A DNA stretch of 31,317 nt, taken from IMG/VR virus record IMGVR_UViG_3300021963_000444, positions 1 through 31,317 of that record; one strand, given 5' to 3'. This document shows, in pieces, positions 6,001 to 14,800 of the stretch (the first letter of the stretch is position 1; each line of letters begins with the position of its first letter). The notes beneath the pieces are model-generated. The model was not told the origin of the DNA. It worked only from the letters and a program-made list of their open reading frames with translations, and did not search any database. The position numbers and the translations under genes are program-made. Source of the DNA: a virus.

Positions 6001-8354
6001 TGGCCGTCAAGCACCACCATCTGGCGGTCGCCCAACGGAACTCCCGGCCCCATGGAGAGCGACGGATGCGGCAGTCGGTCCGACAAGATTTTTGATTCAG
6101 TTATGTTGCCGCGTCCCTTAAATATGGAATCGGCCCATTGTTCCAGTTTGGCATCTACCGGTAGGTTAGTTTGCTTTTCACTAAACGCAATAGGCGCGCC
6201 AGTGATGTCTGCCTCTTGGCCGAAGGTCACGTTCTTGGCCAGGACCAGGGGGCCGATCTGGATCACTTCGTCTGCGGCCAGCACGGGGCGCATGGTGTCG
6301 CGGTCGTAGAAGTAGCTGTGGCGGAACGGGTCCATGCCGACCTGGGTCCAGGCTGGATCGTTCAGCGCCGCGTCAGCGCGGGCCTTAGCGTCCGCTTTGC
6401 TGATCGGTGACCATTTGCCAAGCATGGTGGCAATGGTGCCTTTGGCCGTGCCAGTAGCAATCCTCGCGGCCATTTTCTGGTTCATGCCAAAGGTGACGTC
6501 GGTCAGAGCGGCCACCGACTCATAGCCCACCACCGGGCCAGCGTCGTATGCGGCCTGGACTTCGCGATTGGTTGACTTGGGTGTATGCACACTGACCACC
6601 CAAGCGTTGTGCTCTTGGTAGGACGGGATGTCCAATCGGAGCTGCGCCCAGTCGCCCTTGATCAGGGTCATGGTCGGCACGCCATACTTGGCTGCCTTCT
6701 CTGCGCTCTGGCCACGGCCATTGGCCAGGGCGTAACGGGCGTCTTTGGGCGATGTAACGTCGGGCACGGCGGCGTAGGGGTACACCGGTCGCGATTCGTC
6801 AACCATGCGGTTGTACTCATCCCTGGTGATATTGCCTGCTTGCAGGTCGGCCACGGCTTGCTGAAGCTCAGGCGTGCGCTTGAATCGCTCTGCACTTGTA
6901 CCTTCTACGCGACTGGCCGCTGCATTCTTTTGCTCTGCCCTGCTTGGCGGCTCGACTTTGCGGGCAACAATACCCAGACCAACATCGCGCTCAGTTGCGT
7001 AACGGACTGGGTTTTCCAAGGGGTACATGTACTTGACTTGGCCAGGAGCAATGTCAAACTTGGAGCCTTTAGGCACCAGGGTTTGATCGCGGTACTGGTC
7101 AAATTGCTTTTGGGTAGATACCCGGATCGGTTCACCAATGGTCACCGCACCAATTGCTTTGGCTGGGCCGTCACCTGTGCGCACAATCGACACCCGTTTT
7201 CCGACGTATGGCCGGAGCGAGTCAGACGCCCTAGTCTCAAGTGTCTTTTCCCCGTCAACTATTTTGTCAGCGTATCGGTTTTCTCCATTCTGGTTGACGT
7301 TGATACCAATGCTTTCAGCTATAATAGGGGCGGAGGTTCCAATGACATTCGATTTCAAATCCCTTCCGCCCGGCACAATGTTCTTTGACTGGAACGAAGT
7401 GCCCGTGACTGTTTCGCCAGACTGGCGCTCGGCCACAGCCTGGGTGCCGAAAGCCTCCCCGCGCAATCCCTCGGATGTACGGGAAAAAGGTGATCCGGTA
7501 GACAAAGCTGAATTCGAGCGCGTGTTTGCAACATTCGCTGCCCGGCCAAAGTTTGCCCCTTCGGAATAAATCTTTTTCTGAAGCTCGACCATCTTGGCCT
7601 TGACTGGGCTGTCTGGCATCTCGCGTTCAAACGCATAGATGTCATGGCCCAGGTGCTTAGCAGCCAGCATCTCGGGCGTGCTGATCTGAATCTCAGCAAC
7701 AGTGCCGTCAGGCAATACGACGTTGGTCAGCACATCCTGGTAACCGGTGGACAACGGTTCGCCCTTTAATGGCTTGCCTTTGTTGTCAACCAGGTCAATC
7801 GACAATCGGTTTTTAATACGATCAAATTTGTAGACTTTGCCAATGGCGTTGATCACGCGCTGCGCATCCTCGGGTGTGCTAACGGCGATGGTGCCGCGCA
7901 GCAGGTCCTTCATAGTCTCAACGTCCCACGCGTTTTCGATGGCCAGCTTGGTCACTGCGCGGTACTCTTTTTTAAGACCAGGCTTTTTGGCGTACCCGTT
8001 AACCTCGTCGGCGATCCGATCCAGGGTGTTATCAAATTCCGGTTTGTTGCTGGTAGCCGATTTGTACAGGGGTTTCAACAGCTTATTGCCGTGTGCGCGT
8101 TCTTTCTTTGTCAGGGGATCAGGCGGCTCGGCCTTCTTGTACTTGGCGATCGCGGCCTCGGCTGCTGCAATGGTCTCAGGCTTGAGCACTTGTTCCGGGG
8201 TCAGGTCTTGCGCACGGCTGAACGCCACAGGCGCGCTAGGCAGCAAGTGTTCCAGGCCACCGCTGGCCAGGTAGGCTTTGAACGCGGCTTGGCCCTGGAT
8301 GACTCGCTCTTTGCCGTCACGGTCGGTAAACCTGTACGTGCAATCTTTCGCCAT
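3021..8354 (-). CDS. Giant polyvalent internal virion protein (1777 aa) with RelA/SpoT-like, ASCH-like and BECR-nuclease-like domains
   Basis: This last gene of the late operon is probably packaged and injected with the DNA. Domains read from sequence: residues ~95-245 resemble the RelA/SpoT nucleotidyltransferase fold (DLLRGTIAV at 150, GYQDVLTNVV at 204, EIQIST at 221, AAKHLGHDIY at 231); ~355-455 look ASCH/PUA-like (DGEKTLETR at 367); ~520-712 form an unnamed domain found in such proteins (MDPFRHSYFYDRDT at 674); ~775-900 resemble a BECR-fold phage nuclease domain (HALDHAAKH at 785). Residues ~985-1290 are helical. ~1300-1520 carry the LNPVAHANNVLSN and EDEFFRYMIYRDA motifs common near the C-terminus of giant phage proteins, with a hydrophobic segment at ~1489-1510. 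The C-terminal helix is charged. AGGCGG lies upstream of the start, 3 bp after the ferritin stop. An intact chain of this size argues for function, but each domain call is by eye and the catalytic residues partly differ from the standard families. Confidence 0.85.
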   Translation of the reverse strand: MAKDCTYRFTDRDGKERVIQGQAAFKAYLASGGLEHLLPSAPVAFSRAQDLTPEQVLKPETIAAAEAAIAKYKKAEPPDPLTKKERAHGNKLLKPLYKSATSNKPEFDNTLDRIADEVNGYAKKPGLKKEYRAVTKLAIENAWDVETMKDLLRGTIAVSTPEDAQRVINAIGKVYKFDRIKNRLSIDLVDNKGKPLKGEPLSTGYQDVLTNVVLPDGTVAEIQISTPEMLAAKHLGHDIYAFEREMPDSPVKAKMVELQKKIYSEGANFGRAANVANTRSNSALSTGSPFSRTSEGLRGEAFGTQAVAERQSGETVTGTSFQSKNIVPGGRDLKSNVIGTSAPIIAESIGINVNQNGENRYADKIVDGEKTLETRASDSLRPYVGKRVSIVRTGDGPAKAIGAVTIGEPIRVSTQKQFDQYRDQTLVPKGSKFDIAPGQVKYMYPLENPVRYATERDVGLGIVARKVEPPSRAEQKNAAASRVEGTSAERFKRTPELQQAVADLQAGNITRDEYNRMVDESRPVYPYAAVPDVTSPKDARYALANGRGQSAEKAAKYGVPTMTLIKGDWAQLRLDIPSYQEHNAWVVSVHTPKSTNREVQAAYDAGPVVGYESVAALTDVTFGMNQKMAARIATGTAKGTIATMLGKWSPISKADAKARADAALNDPAWTQVGMDPFRHSYFYDRDTMRPVLAADEVIQIGPLVLAKNVTFGQEADITGAPIAFSEKQTNLPVDAKLEQWADSIFKGRGNITESKILSDRLPHPSLSMGPGVPLGDRQMVVLDGHALDHAAKHVEEGITARMIGQLPAALKDPRMVTFQGPGQALVVLPLRATNGAPIVVALKKEEVKGGGTTLKVTRFATTYPLENSASYIVREMRKGNRVWLPGEEVSRLRDLLGRFNTTQGTGQGQQLTNTLALPLARGGNQAVKDFSVLSDAALAKKQANEKGWERETETVSVPNDAEKQLQGIAFAKRQPMGKETEGWLLSRDELGRFRFGAGAKAYRYAADVANAVLDVVGMKPVSPELSRAMRKMRMEIDKAQNLTVEVAKTMKDLPDQERQMISDVIEGELKRGAKPPKRVLEIAASMQDIMSEQSAELVRLGMLSKDAAGRWDGKYLPRFYEQKLGDEAKAWMKAVKGLLGRKQTMQGIKGSSLKARGMFETVPVADLADWEAKGWAVRDATYDPAVDTEITVWRDYSRTERDDMGEIRDAMFRFVMGYNKSQRDIALGRLYENLAATYASKTEQPGYVQVPATNVEDTYAKRYGKLGGKWVPSEILDQLTAFDSDMQNDLTKIYMKGLSMWKEGKTVLNPVAHANNVLSNLTMAHFAGVSYWDAHKYIGSIKDLVKGDAMVDEAKEAGLFGGTFNRAELTEAMPEELRVLAQMTETKSKRAVEMVWNGLSLWLRKPLGKAYGAEDEFFRYMIYRDARAKGLSVDDSVDYALKYMFSYDDMPKGARVIRDMPVGLPFFAYTYKVVPALVNTALEHPTRYAAPAVALYVANAAMYAIAASLGGGEDEDWWTIIRRYMTDPEFRQQSKDLEEQERKNLPPWMKGASLSLGTEKAIRLGMDDLTNLPVFLDVSRIFPGGDLFDAHNNAGGIPLLAPITPNSPILTIASAMLFNKDTFRGQEIVKKTDTDAEAAQKRAAWMWKQITPAIAVGNSHFERAMNVIANVTGQPVNVGLAEYTGIGKDGLPITPGYAALQTVGIKARPIDLDTSEKIQKAQTKALIRELEMQIKQSQRLENKGAISPTTGEAEREKLRQKKQFIRQGLTVEGEEKD

Positions 8355-8357
8355 GGC

Positions 8358-8849
8358 TTAACCGCCTAGTTCTTGGTCGATCAAGAGCGTGCCAGCCTTG
8401 TCTTGGTCGACAAGGTCAATGCGCGCCAGCAGGTCGCCGTACTCGCCGACACTGGTGCGCTGGATTTCAAGGAATTGCAAAAGGTATTGTTGAACCACTG
8501 GATCGTCAGAGGCCCGACCGTACCACTCCTTGTAGCTGTTGTACAACTCCATCTCGGTTTCGTACCCAGTCTCGATGGCATCGCTGAGGGTCTCGATGGT
8601 GTCATTCATCGCCTCAATCATGGGCACCTTGGCCACCGTACCTACGTCGTTCTGAAATTCAACGTGGCGCTGGTAATGCTCCAGCTCGTCCGCGCTTTCT
8701 TTGAGAAAGAATTTGGTTGCACCAAAGTACCCGATTCGCTGGAGCTGATTGGCAATGTGCTTGTACAGATTGGATGCGTACAGCTCGGAATGGATTGCTT
8801 CGTCCAGCATCTTTTTGCAGTCGTCGGAGATGATCATCTTGGGTAGCAT
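8358..8849 (-). CDS. Ferritin (FtnA-like, non-haem) encoded in phage late operon
   Basis: The 163-residue protein is close to the length of bacterial ferritin. It shows the four-helix ferritin pattern: AIHSELYASNLY (E22, Y29), ESADELEHYQRH (E55, H58), ETGYETEMELY (E97/E99) and LEIQRTSVGEYGDLL (Q130, E136), plus a C-terminal GTLLIDQELGG that mirrors the GLYFIDKEL tail of E. coli FtnA. E22, E55, H58, Q130 and Y29 fall where FtnA has ferroxidase-centre residues E17, E50, H53, Q127 and Y24, so Fe(II) oxidation and iron storage in a 24-mer shell is expected. The start at 8849 is preferred over 8870 because AAGGA lies eight bases before it and it leaves an 11-bp gap rather than an overlap. It sits between two giant injected-protein genes, so it is expressed late. 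The virus could use it to sequester iron, limit oxidative damage, or package it. Bacterioferritin or Dps are less likely on the motifs. Confidence 0.9.
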   Translation of the reverse strand: MLPKMIISDDCKKMLDEAIHSELYASNLYKHIANQLQRIGYFGATKFFLKESADELEHYQRHVEFQNDVGTVAKVPMIEAMNDTIETLSDAIETGYETEMELYNSYKEWYGRASDDPVVQQYLLQFLEIQRTSVGEYGDLLARIDLVDQDKAGTLLIDQELGG

Positions 8850-8860
8850 GGCTTGGGTCC

Positions 8861-11800
8861 TTATTTGCAATTGATCTTAACCTTGTCCGCATCCTCAAGC
8901 TGGATCAAGATGTCGTTGAAATTCTCTTGCACGTACTTAATCTGAGCGGCATCTGTTCGTCGCGCAACTATGGATTCCATGTTGGTCTTGGCCAAGCCGC
9001 GTTTATCTAATCCCGCAAAGACGTCTTCGAGGGAAGTCCGGGCTTGGATGAAAGATTCCCGCTCTGCTCCTTGGAGCGGGCCAGTTGGCCTAGTCGGCTG
9101 GCCAGTCTGTCCATCTGCTCTGGCGTTCTGCTTTCCAGCCACTTGTCGTGCTGGTCCTGGTCCAGATTGGGCTGCTGTGTCGATTTGTTTTCCATCAAAA
9201 CCTTCTTTTGTAAGTAGTAATTTTGCTGCCCCGGCGTAGTCTTGGCTAGTGACTGCAAGATCAACACCCAACTTTTTATAGAGTTCTTGTTCTGGATACC
9301 AGACCAGCGCTTGCAAAGCCGCTGGTGGCACACGCTTACCAATCTGCTGCTCAACCATAGCTACCATCTGGCGAGTTACGTCACGCAAGCGTTGGCGCTC
9401 ACCCCCACTAGATGGCGCGTCGGTTGGTTTGTCAGCCGATTTTAGTATAGCTCCAGCCGCGCCGACCAGGGGAGTTTTGATTCGGGTGCCTGAGTCAAAC
9501 GCCTCCCGCTGCTTGATGAATTGGCGGTTGTGCAGGCTGCTCACCTGGCGGGCCAGGGCGATGGCCCCTTCATCAGTCTCCATCGCGGCCTGGACGGCAG
9601 CCGGGTCAAACTGGGCAGCGTAGACGCCGATCTCGGCTGGGCCGGTTTCGGCCAGGGCGGCGCGCAGCTTGGCCACTTGCTTGGGGAACAGCACTGGATC
9701 AAACGCTGGCAAGGTTCCGGTTAGACGGCCAACCAAACGCATGAACCACATGTCCATGGTAATTGGCTCAAAGTTGCCGGTCAGGTTGCTATAGAAACCA
9801 AAACCAATCTTGGGGCCAAAGATGGCAGAGCCAAGTATTTTTTCATCCATCGACTCACCACCAATTGGAAAGCCAACAGTCTCCAGCTCTCGCTTGGTGA
9901 ATTCTGTTTGCAGGAACCGGCGCAACAAATCGGGACCCATATCGGCCATCACTCTGTTGGCCAAAGCAAAATTCTTGGTCATAGCCGGAATAGATTTGCC
10001 TTGGCCAATTTCAGGGAATTTGCCTGTTGTGCGGTAAGCCTCGTACTGGCTAGACGCAAAGGTCAGATTGGCTTCGACATCCATCGTCTGTGACGAAATA
10101 GCAACAGCTATCAAAAATGCATTGCGTGCATTTGGGTCCGTGTTTAGCTCTGGGTATTTAACCGCCATGATCCGTAGCATTTTTTCAACAGTCTCGTCGT
10201 ACCATTCGACGGCGTTGCCCGCACTGCGGATGGCCGCCACAGCCTCAGAAGCCATTAGTTTGGCCAGGGTTGTGCGGTCTTGGGCTTTGTTTAAATTAAG
10301 AATCGGCAGACCAGATTCCAAACGCCTGTTAGTCAACCACTGCACGACCTCGGGAATGCCGCCAATTTTGGGAGCGCGGAAAGTTTTATTGCCGGTTCCC
10401 CCCAACATCAAGGGCAGGGCGGTGGCGTCGTATTCCACCTGGGTCAGGTTAAAAGCCTCAGCAACGGCGCGGTAAACGCCCGTGTTTATTTTGCGTCCGT
10501 CGGAGCTTTCGTCGGCTGCAAGTTCGGCTTCGATTGCGGCACTGGCTTCTTCACGGATGCGACGAGCTTCTGTCCGTTTTGCAAGAAGCTCGGGAGTGAG
10601 GTTCCCGTTTTCAGAATCATAATCGTACTCCTTGTTGGATACAAAGGCGCTCTGGCCTTCGGCTGCATTAATAATAAAACCTTCTGGGCGACGGCCAAGA
10701 GCGCCTTGTATTTTTGATACAAGGTCGGCCATCCTATCAGAAGGAACGGCCAAAACCATTTCTTTTCCAACCGTTGTGTGGCCTTTGATGTTTTCAGGCG
10801 ACACTTGCCGAATGGCTTGGTAAACCGAATGGACCGATTCCTGGTCTTGCATGTTCTCGGGCAGCGTGATCGTAATCAGGCCCGTTAGGCTAGACCCCTC
10901 AAAAGGCTTGGAGTCCAGAACCATCATCTCTTCTTGGGTTAAACCAAACCCACCTAACCGGGCAACATCCATAAGTTGCTCAGCGGATGCCGTGCTTGGG
11001 AGAATCGCCGCAAACGAAGGACTTGTTTTTTCAAGGTAGCCGCCCAACTGCGTGGTCATCTTAGCCCGGACCCCGGCCAGTCTGAAAACCTGGGGCATGA
11101 TCTTTGCGGCAACGCGCTGGCTGATTTCGATCTTGCGCTCAAAGGGCACCGCATCCCAGCGAGTGTTGAGATCAAGGTTGTTGGGGTCAGGTGCAACCTC
11201 AAACATAACCCGAGCCGGGGCTGCTTGCCTTTTAGCAAAACGTATTTCGCTGCCGATGCGCGTCATCTCGGTGTTGGCCGCTTCCACCTGGCCCGCTGGT
11301 ATCTCCAGGGTGCCCATGCGCATGCGCGAACCGGGGATGTTGCCGGTGTCGACCTGGCTGGCCTCGCGTGTCAGCAGGCCCTTCTTGAGGGTGGTAGGCG
11401 CGGCCTCGGCTGGCAGAGCTGCGGCTCGGGGCTGGCCGATCTGCTTGACAGGCACGGCCTTGTGTTTTTGGCCCAGCAGCACCACTGCTGATTGGCCATT
11501 ACCAAACGGCGCGATGTAACCGTCAAACCCTGCGTTGATGACCGCTGACTCAAACGCGTTTGCGTCGGCCTGCGGTTTGATCAGTCGAGTCTGTGGGTCG
11601 TAGATGTTGTCCAGCTTGGTTTCGTGTGCGTACCCGCCGACCCCGGATTCGGGGCGAATACCCGCGCCTTGGTCAACATAGAAGTAGACGCGGTTTTTAA
11701 GTCGAGGATCAGTGCTACTGTCCAGGCGAGTACGTTCTGCCCCCTTGAGTCCTTGTCCATAGTAGGCTCCACTTAGCGTCTGACGGGGAGTTGTTGAGTA

Positions 11801-14800
11801 GTGTCGGGCGACAACGGAGATCGCGCCTGTTCTTGCGGTTCCGTAGGTTGGGGTCGGACCGCCCCCATCTTCGCTAAAGCCTGGTCGATCCTGCGCTGTT
11901 GGTCCTGGTAGGTTTTCACTTCCCCGGGTTCCGATGGTCGGTGCATTGATTTCTCCTTGCCGCAGGCTCATCGCCGGGGGCGTGGTGGTTGGTGCAAGCT
12001 GTTGAAGCGTGCCATTGCGGTATGCCACCAGGGCATCACGCGCAACCATTTTAGCCCGATTCAAGTCTTTGAGGTAGCTGTCGACTTTGACCGACTCCAG
12101 GTTGGACCGAGCACGCACGCCCCGTAGACGCGCGATCATTCCGTCCAGGATGCCGATCCACTTCTTCACAAAATCGCCAAAGCCCTTGGGGTCCGCCTTG
12201 GCCAAGCTGGCCAGGAAACGCTTGTCTGTGGCACGGTTGCCCATGAAGTCAGCCGTCATCTCCGAACGGGTCTTCGGCTCGGTCAGCATTTCGGTGATGC
12301 GGGCTTCGCGTGCGACCGGGTCTTGAATTGAATCCAGCTCTTCTTTGTTTAGGAAATTGCTGATGTACGCGCGCTTGCCCTCATCGGACATTTCACCGAA
12401 CAAACCGTGGATGGACGCGACGTATTGCTGTGCCGGTGTATCGGTGCGACCGGCTGCCGTATCAGCGGCAGCGATCCGCTCGGCAATATGGAAGCCCTCA
12501 TGCCAAGACGTGTGAGCTATGCCTTTTTGCGATTCGGTGTTGACCGCGATGACGCCGCCAAGCTCGAACCCATCGGCCCCGTCGGGGTCTGAGTAAGCCA
12601 CGACTTTGTTAACCAAGCCGACGCCACCAAGGGCGTCTGCAACGATGCTTACGGCTGCTTCGTTTTCTGGAGTAGGCGCGGTAAGGGTCGGGACTGCCAC
12701 GCCATGGATTGCTGCGGCACGGTCCAGGCGGGCTTGAAGCTCGGCTCTGGCAGTTGCTCCAGCTCCCGTAACAGGGGCGTCAGACACCCGCCCTTGGGCG
12801 TCGCCCAGGCCAAACGAGGTCCTGCTTGTGTCGAGTGTTTCACCTGCGTAGGATACCGTACTCGGTGCCCCGGTGGCCTGCGGCGCGGCGCGTTGGGTAA
12901 ACGCACCGGCTTCGTCCTGGCGTGCGGTCAGCTCAATTGCTGCACTGCGGCGAGAGATTGGGGCAACGGTCTCGTCGCCAGTGATTACCTGGAGCTGATC
13001 GTCTGTCAGGTCAGCGACCGGCGTGCCCTGGATGCTTTGCGGCCTGGGCGCGTTGATGCGCAACTTGTCCAAACCAAACTGCTGCTCGGTTGCCTGGTTG
13101 ATCTCAGCGGCTGGGGCGTTCAGGTCCAGAGTCGGCTCAACCACTTGGCCAGCGGTGGCCGGGATACTCAGGTCTAGGCCAGGCTCAATCAGTCGGCCAG
13201 AGGGAGTCAGGGCGCTTGCGTCAAACCCTGGCCCAGCGCGACCCACAGAAGGGGTCATTTCGCCCACTCGGAAGGTTGGCTCAAGGGGTAGGGGCGTGAT
13301 GGCCGTTGAGGGCACCAGAAGCTCGTTTAACGAACCGGACAGGCTATCCGCTGCTGCGGCTGCGGCGTCTGCCGTGGTTGATTGCTGGAGGTTAGTCTGG
13401 TCCCGTTGGACCTTGGCTGTCTGGTCAGGCCGGATGATGTTGGCGTCGTATGACTGCACGTCTAGGGCGCGGCGGGCGTAGGCGTCAGCCGCCAGGTCGA
13501 CCGCCGGGGCCGGACGATTCAAAGCATCACGGACTTGCTGGCCAACAGCGGCGGCTGAAAATGGGGCTGATGTAACGGCAGCCGTACCCATAGCCTCGGG
13601 CACACCCTCCAAAAGGGCTTGTTTAGGATTGACAGTTTGGATAAGTATGTTGCCGCCAGCCTGTGTCCCGCCCTCTTCAATCTGTTCGCCAAAAAATTCT
13701 TTGGCAAACACTTTGGCCGCGCCTTTAGGCGTTGCTGCCTCGGCTAAACCTCTGCCAGCACCCCTGGCGACCAAGGTGGCTTCGGCACCCATAAAACCAA
13801 AAGCAGCAAGCGGCAAAACAATTAACCCGGCTAGGCGTGCTTTGCTTGTTGCGATTTCGTCGATTGCTTCTTTCTGCGCAAGTTTGTAATCTTTGTAGCC
13901 GGGCAGGTTTTTAAGATCGCCCATAGCGTCCAAGTCTTTGGACAGCTCTCGCACCTTAGCTATTTCACCCCTGGCCTGCTCTTCAGTTCGCCCGCGTTTA
14001 ACCAGGTTTTCAACTAGCAACTTTTGGTAGTCTGGATTTTGTTCCCAATTACTGGTGGGCGTTTTCTTTGGGTCAGTTAACGTCTCATAAACATTGCCTG
14101 CGGCGTCGCCGCTGGTCATCACTGCGTTTGCAGTAAAACCTCCAGCAAATGTTCCAGCGGTTCTTGCCCCGGCTTGGATAGCGCCTCCGCTGATAGCCTC
14201 GCTAAGCGCCACTGTAGGGCTAACCCGAGAAGCCGCAGCAACAGAACCCCCGGCAACTGCCCCACCTAATTGGGCTAAACGTAAAACCGCCAGGAAGTTG
14301 GGGACCTGCTTAACAGCCTCAGACAAACCAAGGGCTGGGTTGGTTACCAAACTTTCAACGGTTGTAAAGTATTTGCCAAGAAACCCGTCTTCGTTTTTGA
14401 CTCGGGCTGACAACTCTGCACGCTGAGCTTTTAGAACGTCGGATTCTTGTGCTTGCAATTCTTTTTGCGTGTCACGCAGAATGCCGCCCAGATTGCTGCC
14501 GGGCGCAATGAGATTGGTTGGAAGCTGGACTAAGCTTGTTACGCCTTGGCCCAGACCAGAGAAAGTATCAGCAGCCCATTCGCCAGCGGTTCTAAATTCA
14601 TTAGCTTTTTGTTGTTGAGCACCAAGCGCAACTGCGGGGTCATTGGCCCGCTCAAATAAATTTGCTAACTCTGCCGGAGCTTTCTTTTCGTCAAGCAGTT
14701 GGACAACGCGGTTTACTGTGGCGTCTTTGCTGGCGACAGCCTGAGAAGTGCCGCGAGTGCTTCGCACTAAATCGGCGGTGGCCATAGTTTGTTTGCTGAT

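Noticed and set aside
8850-8870. Upstream ATG for ferritin at 8870
   Set aside because: It would overlap the preceding gene and place the AAGGA site inside the coding region; the second ATG is properly spaced and gives the usual ferritin N-terminus.
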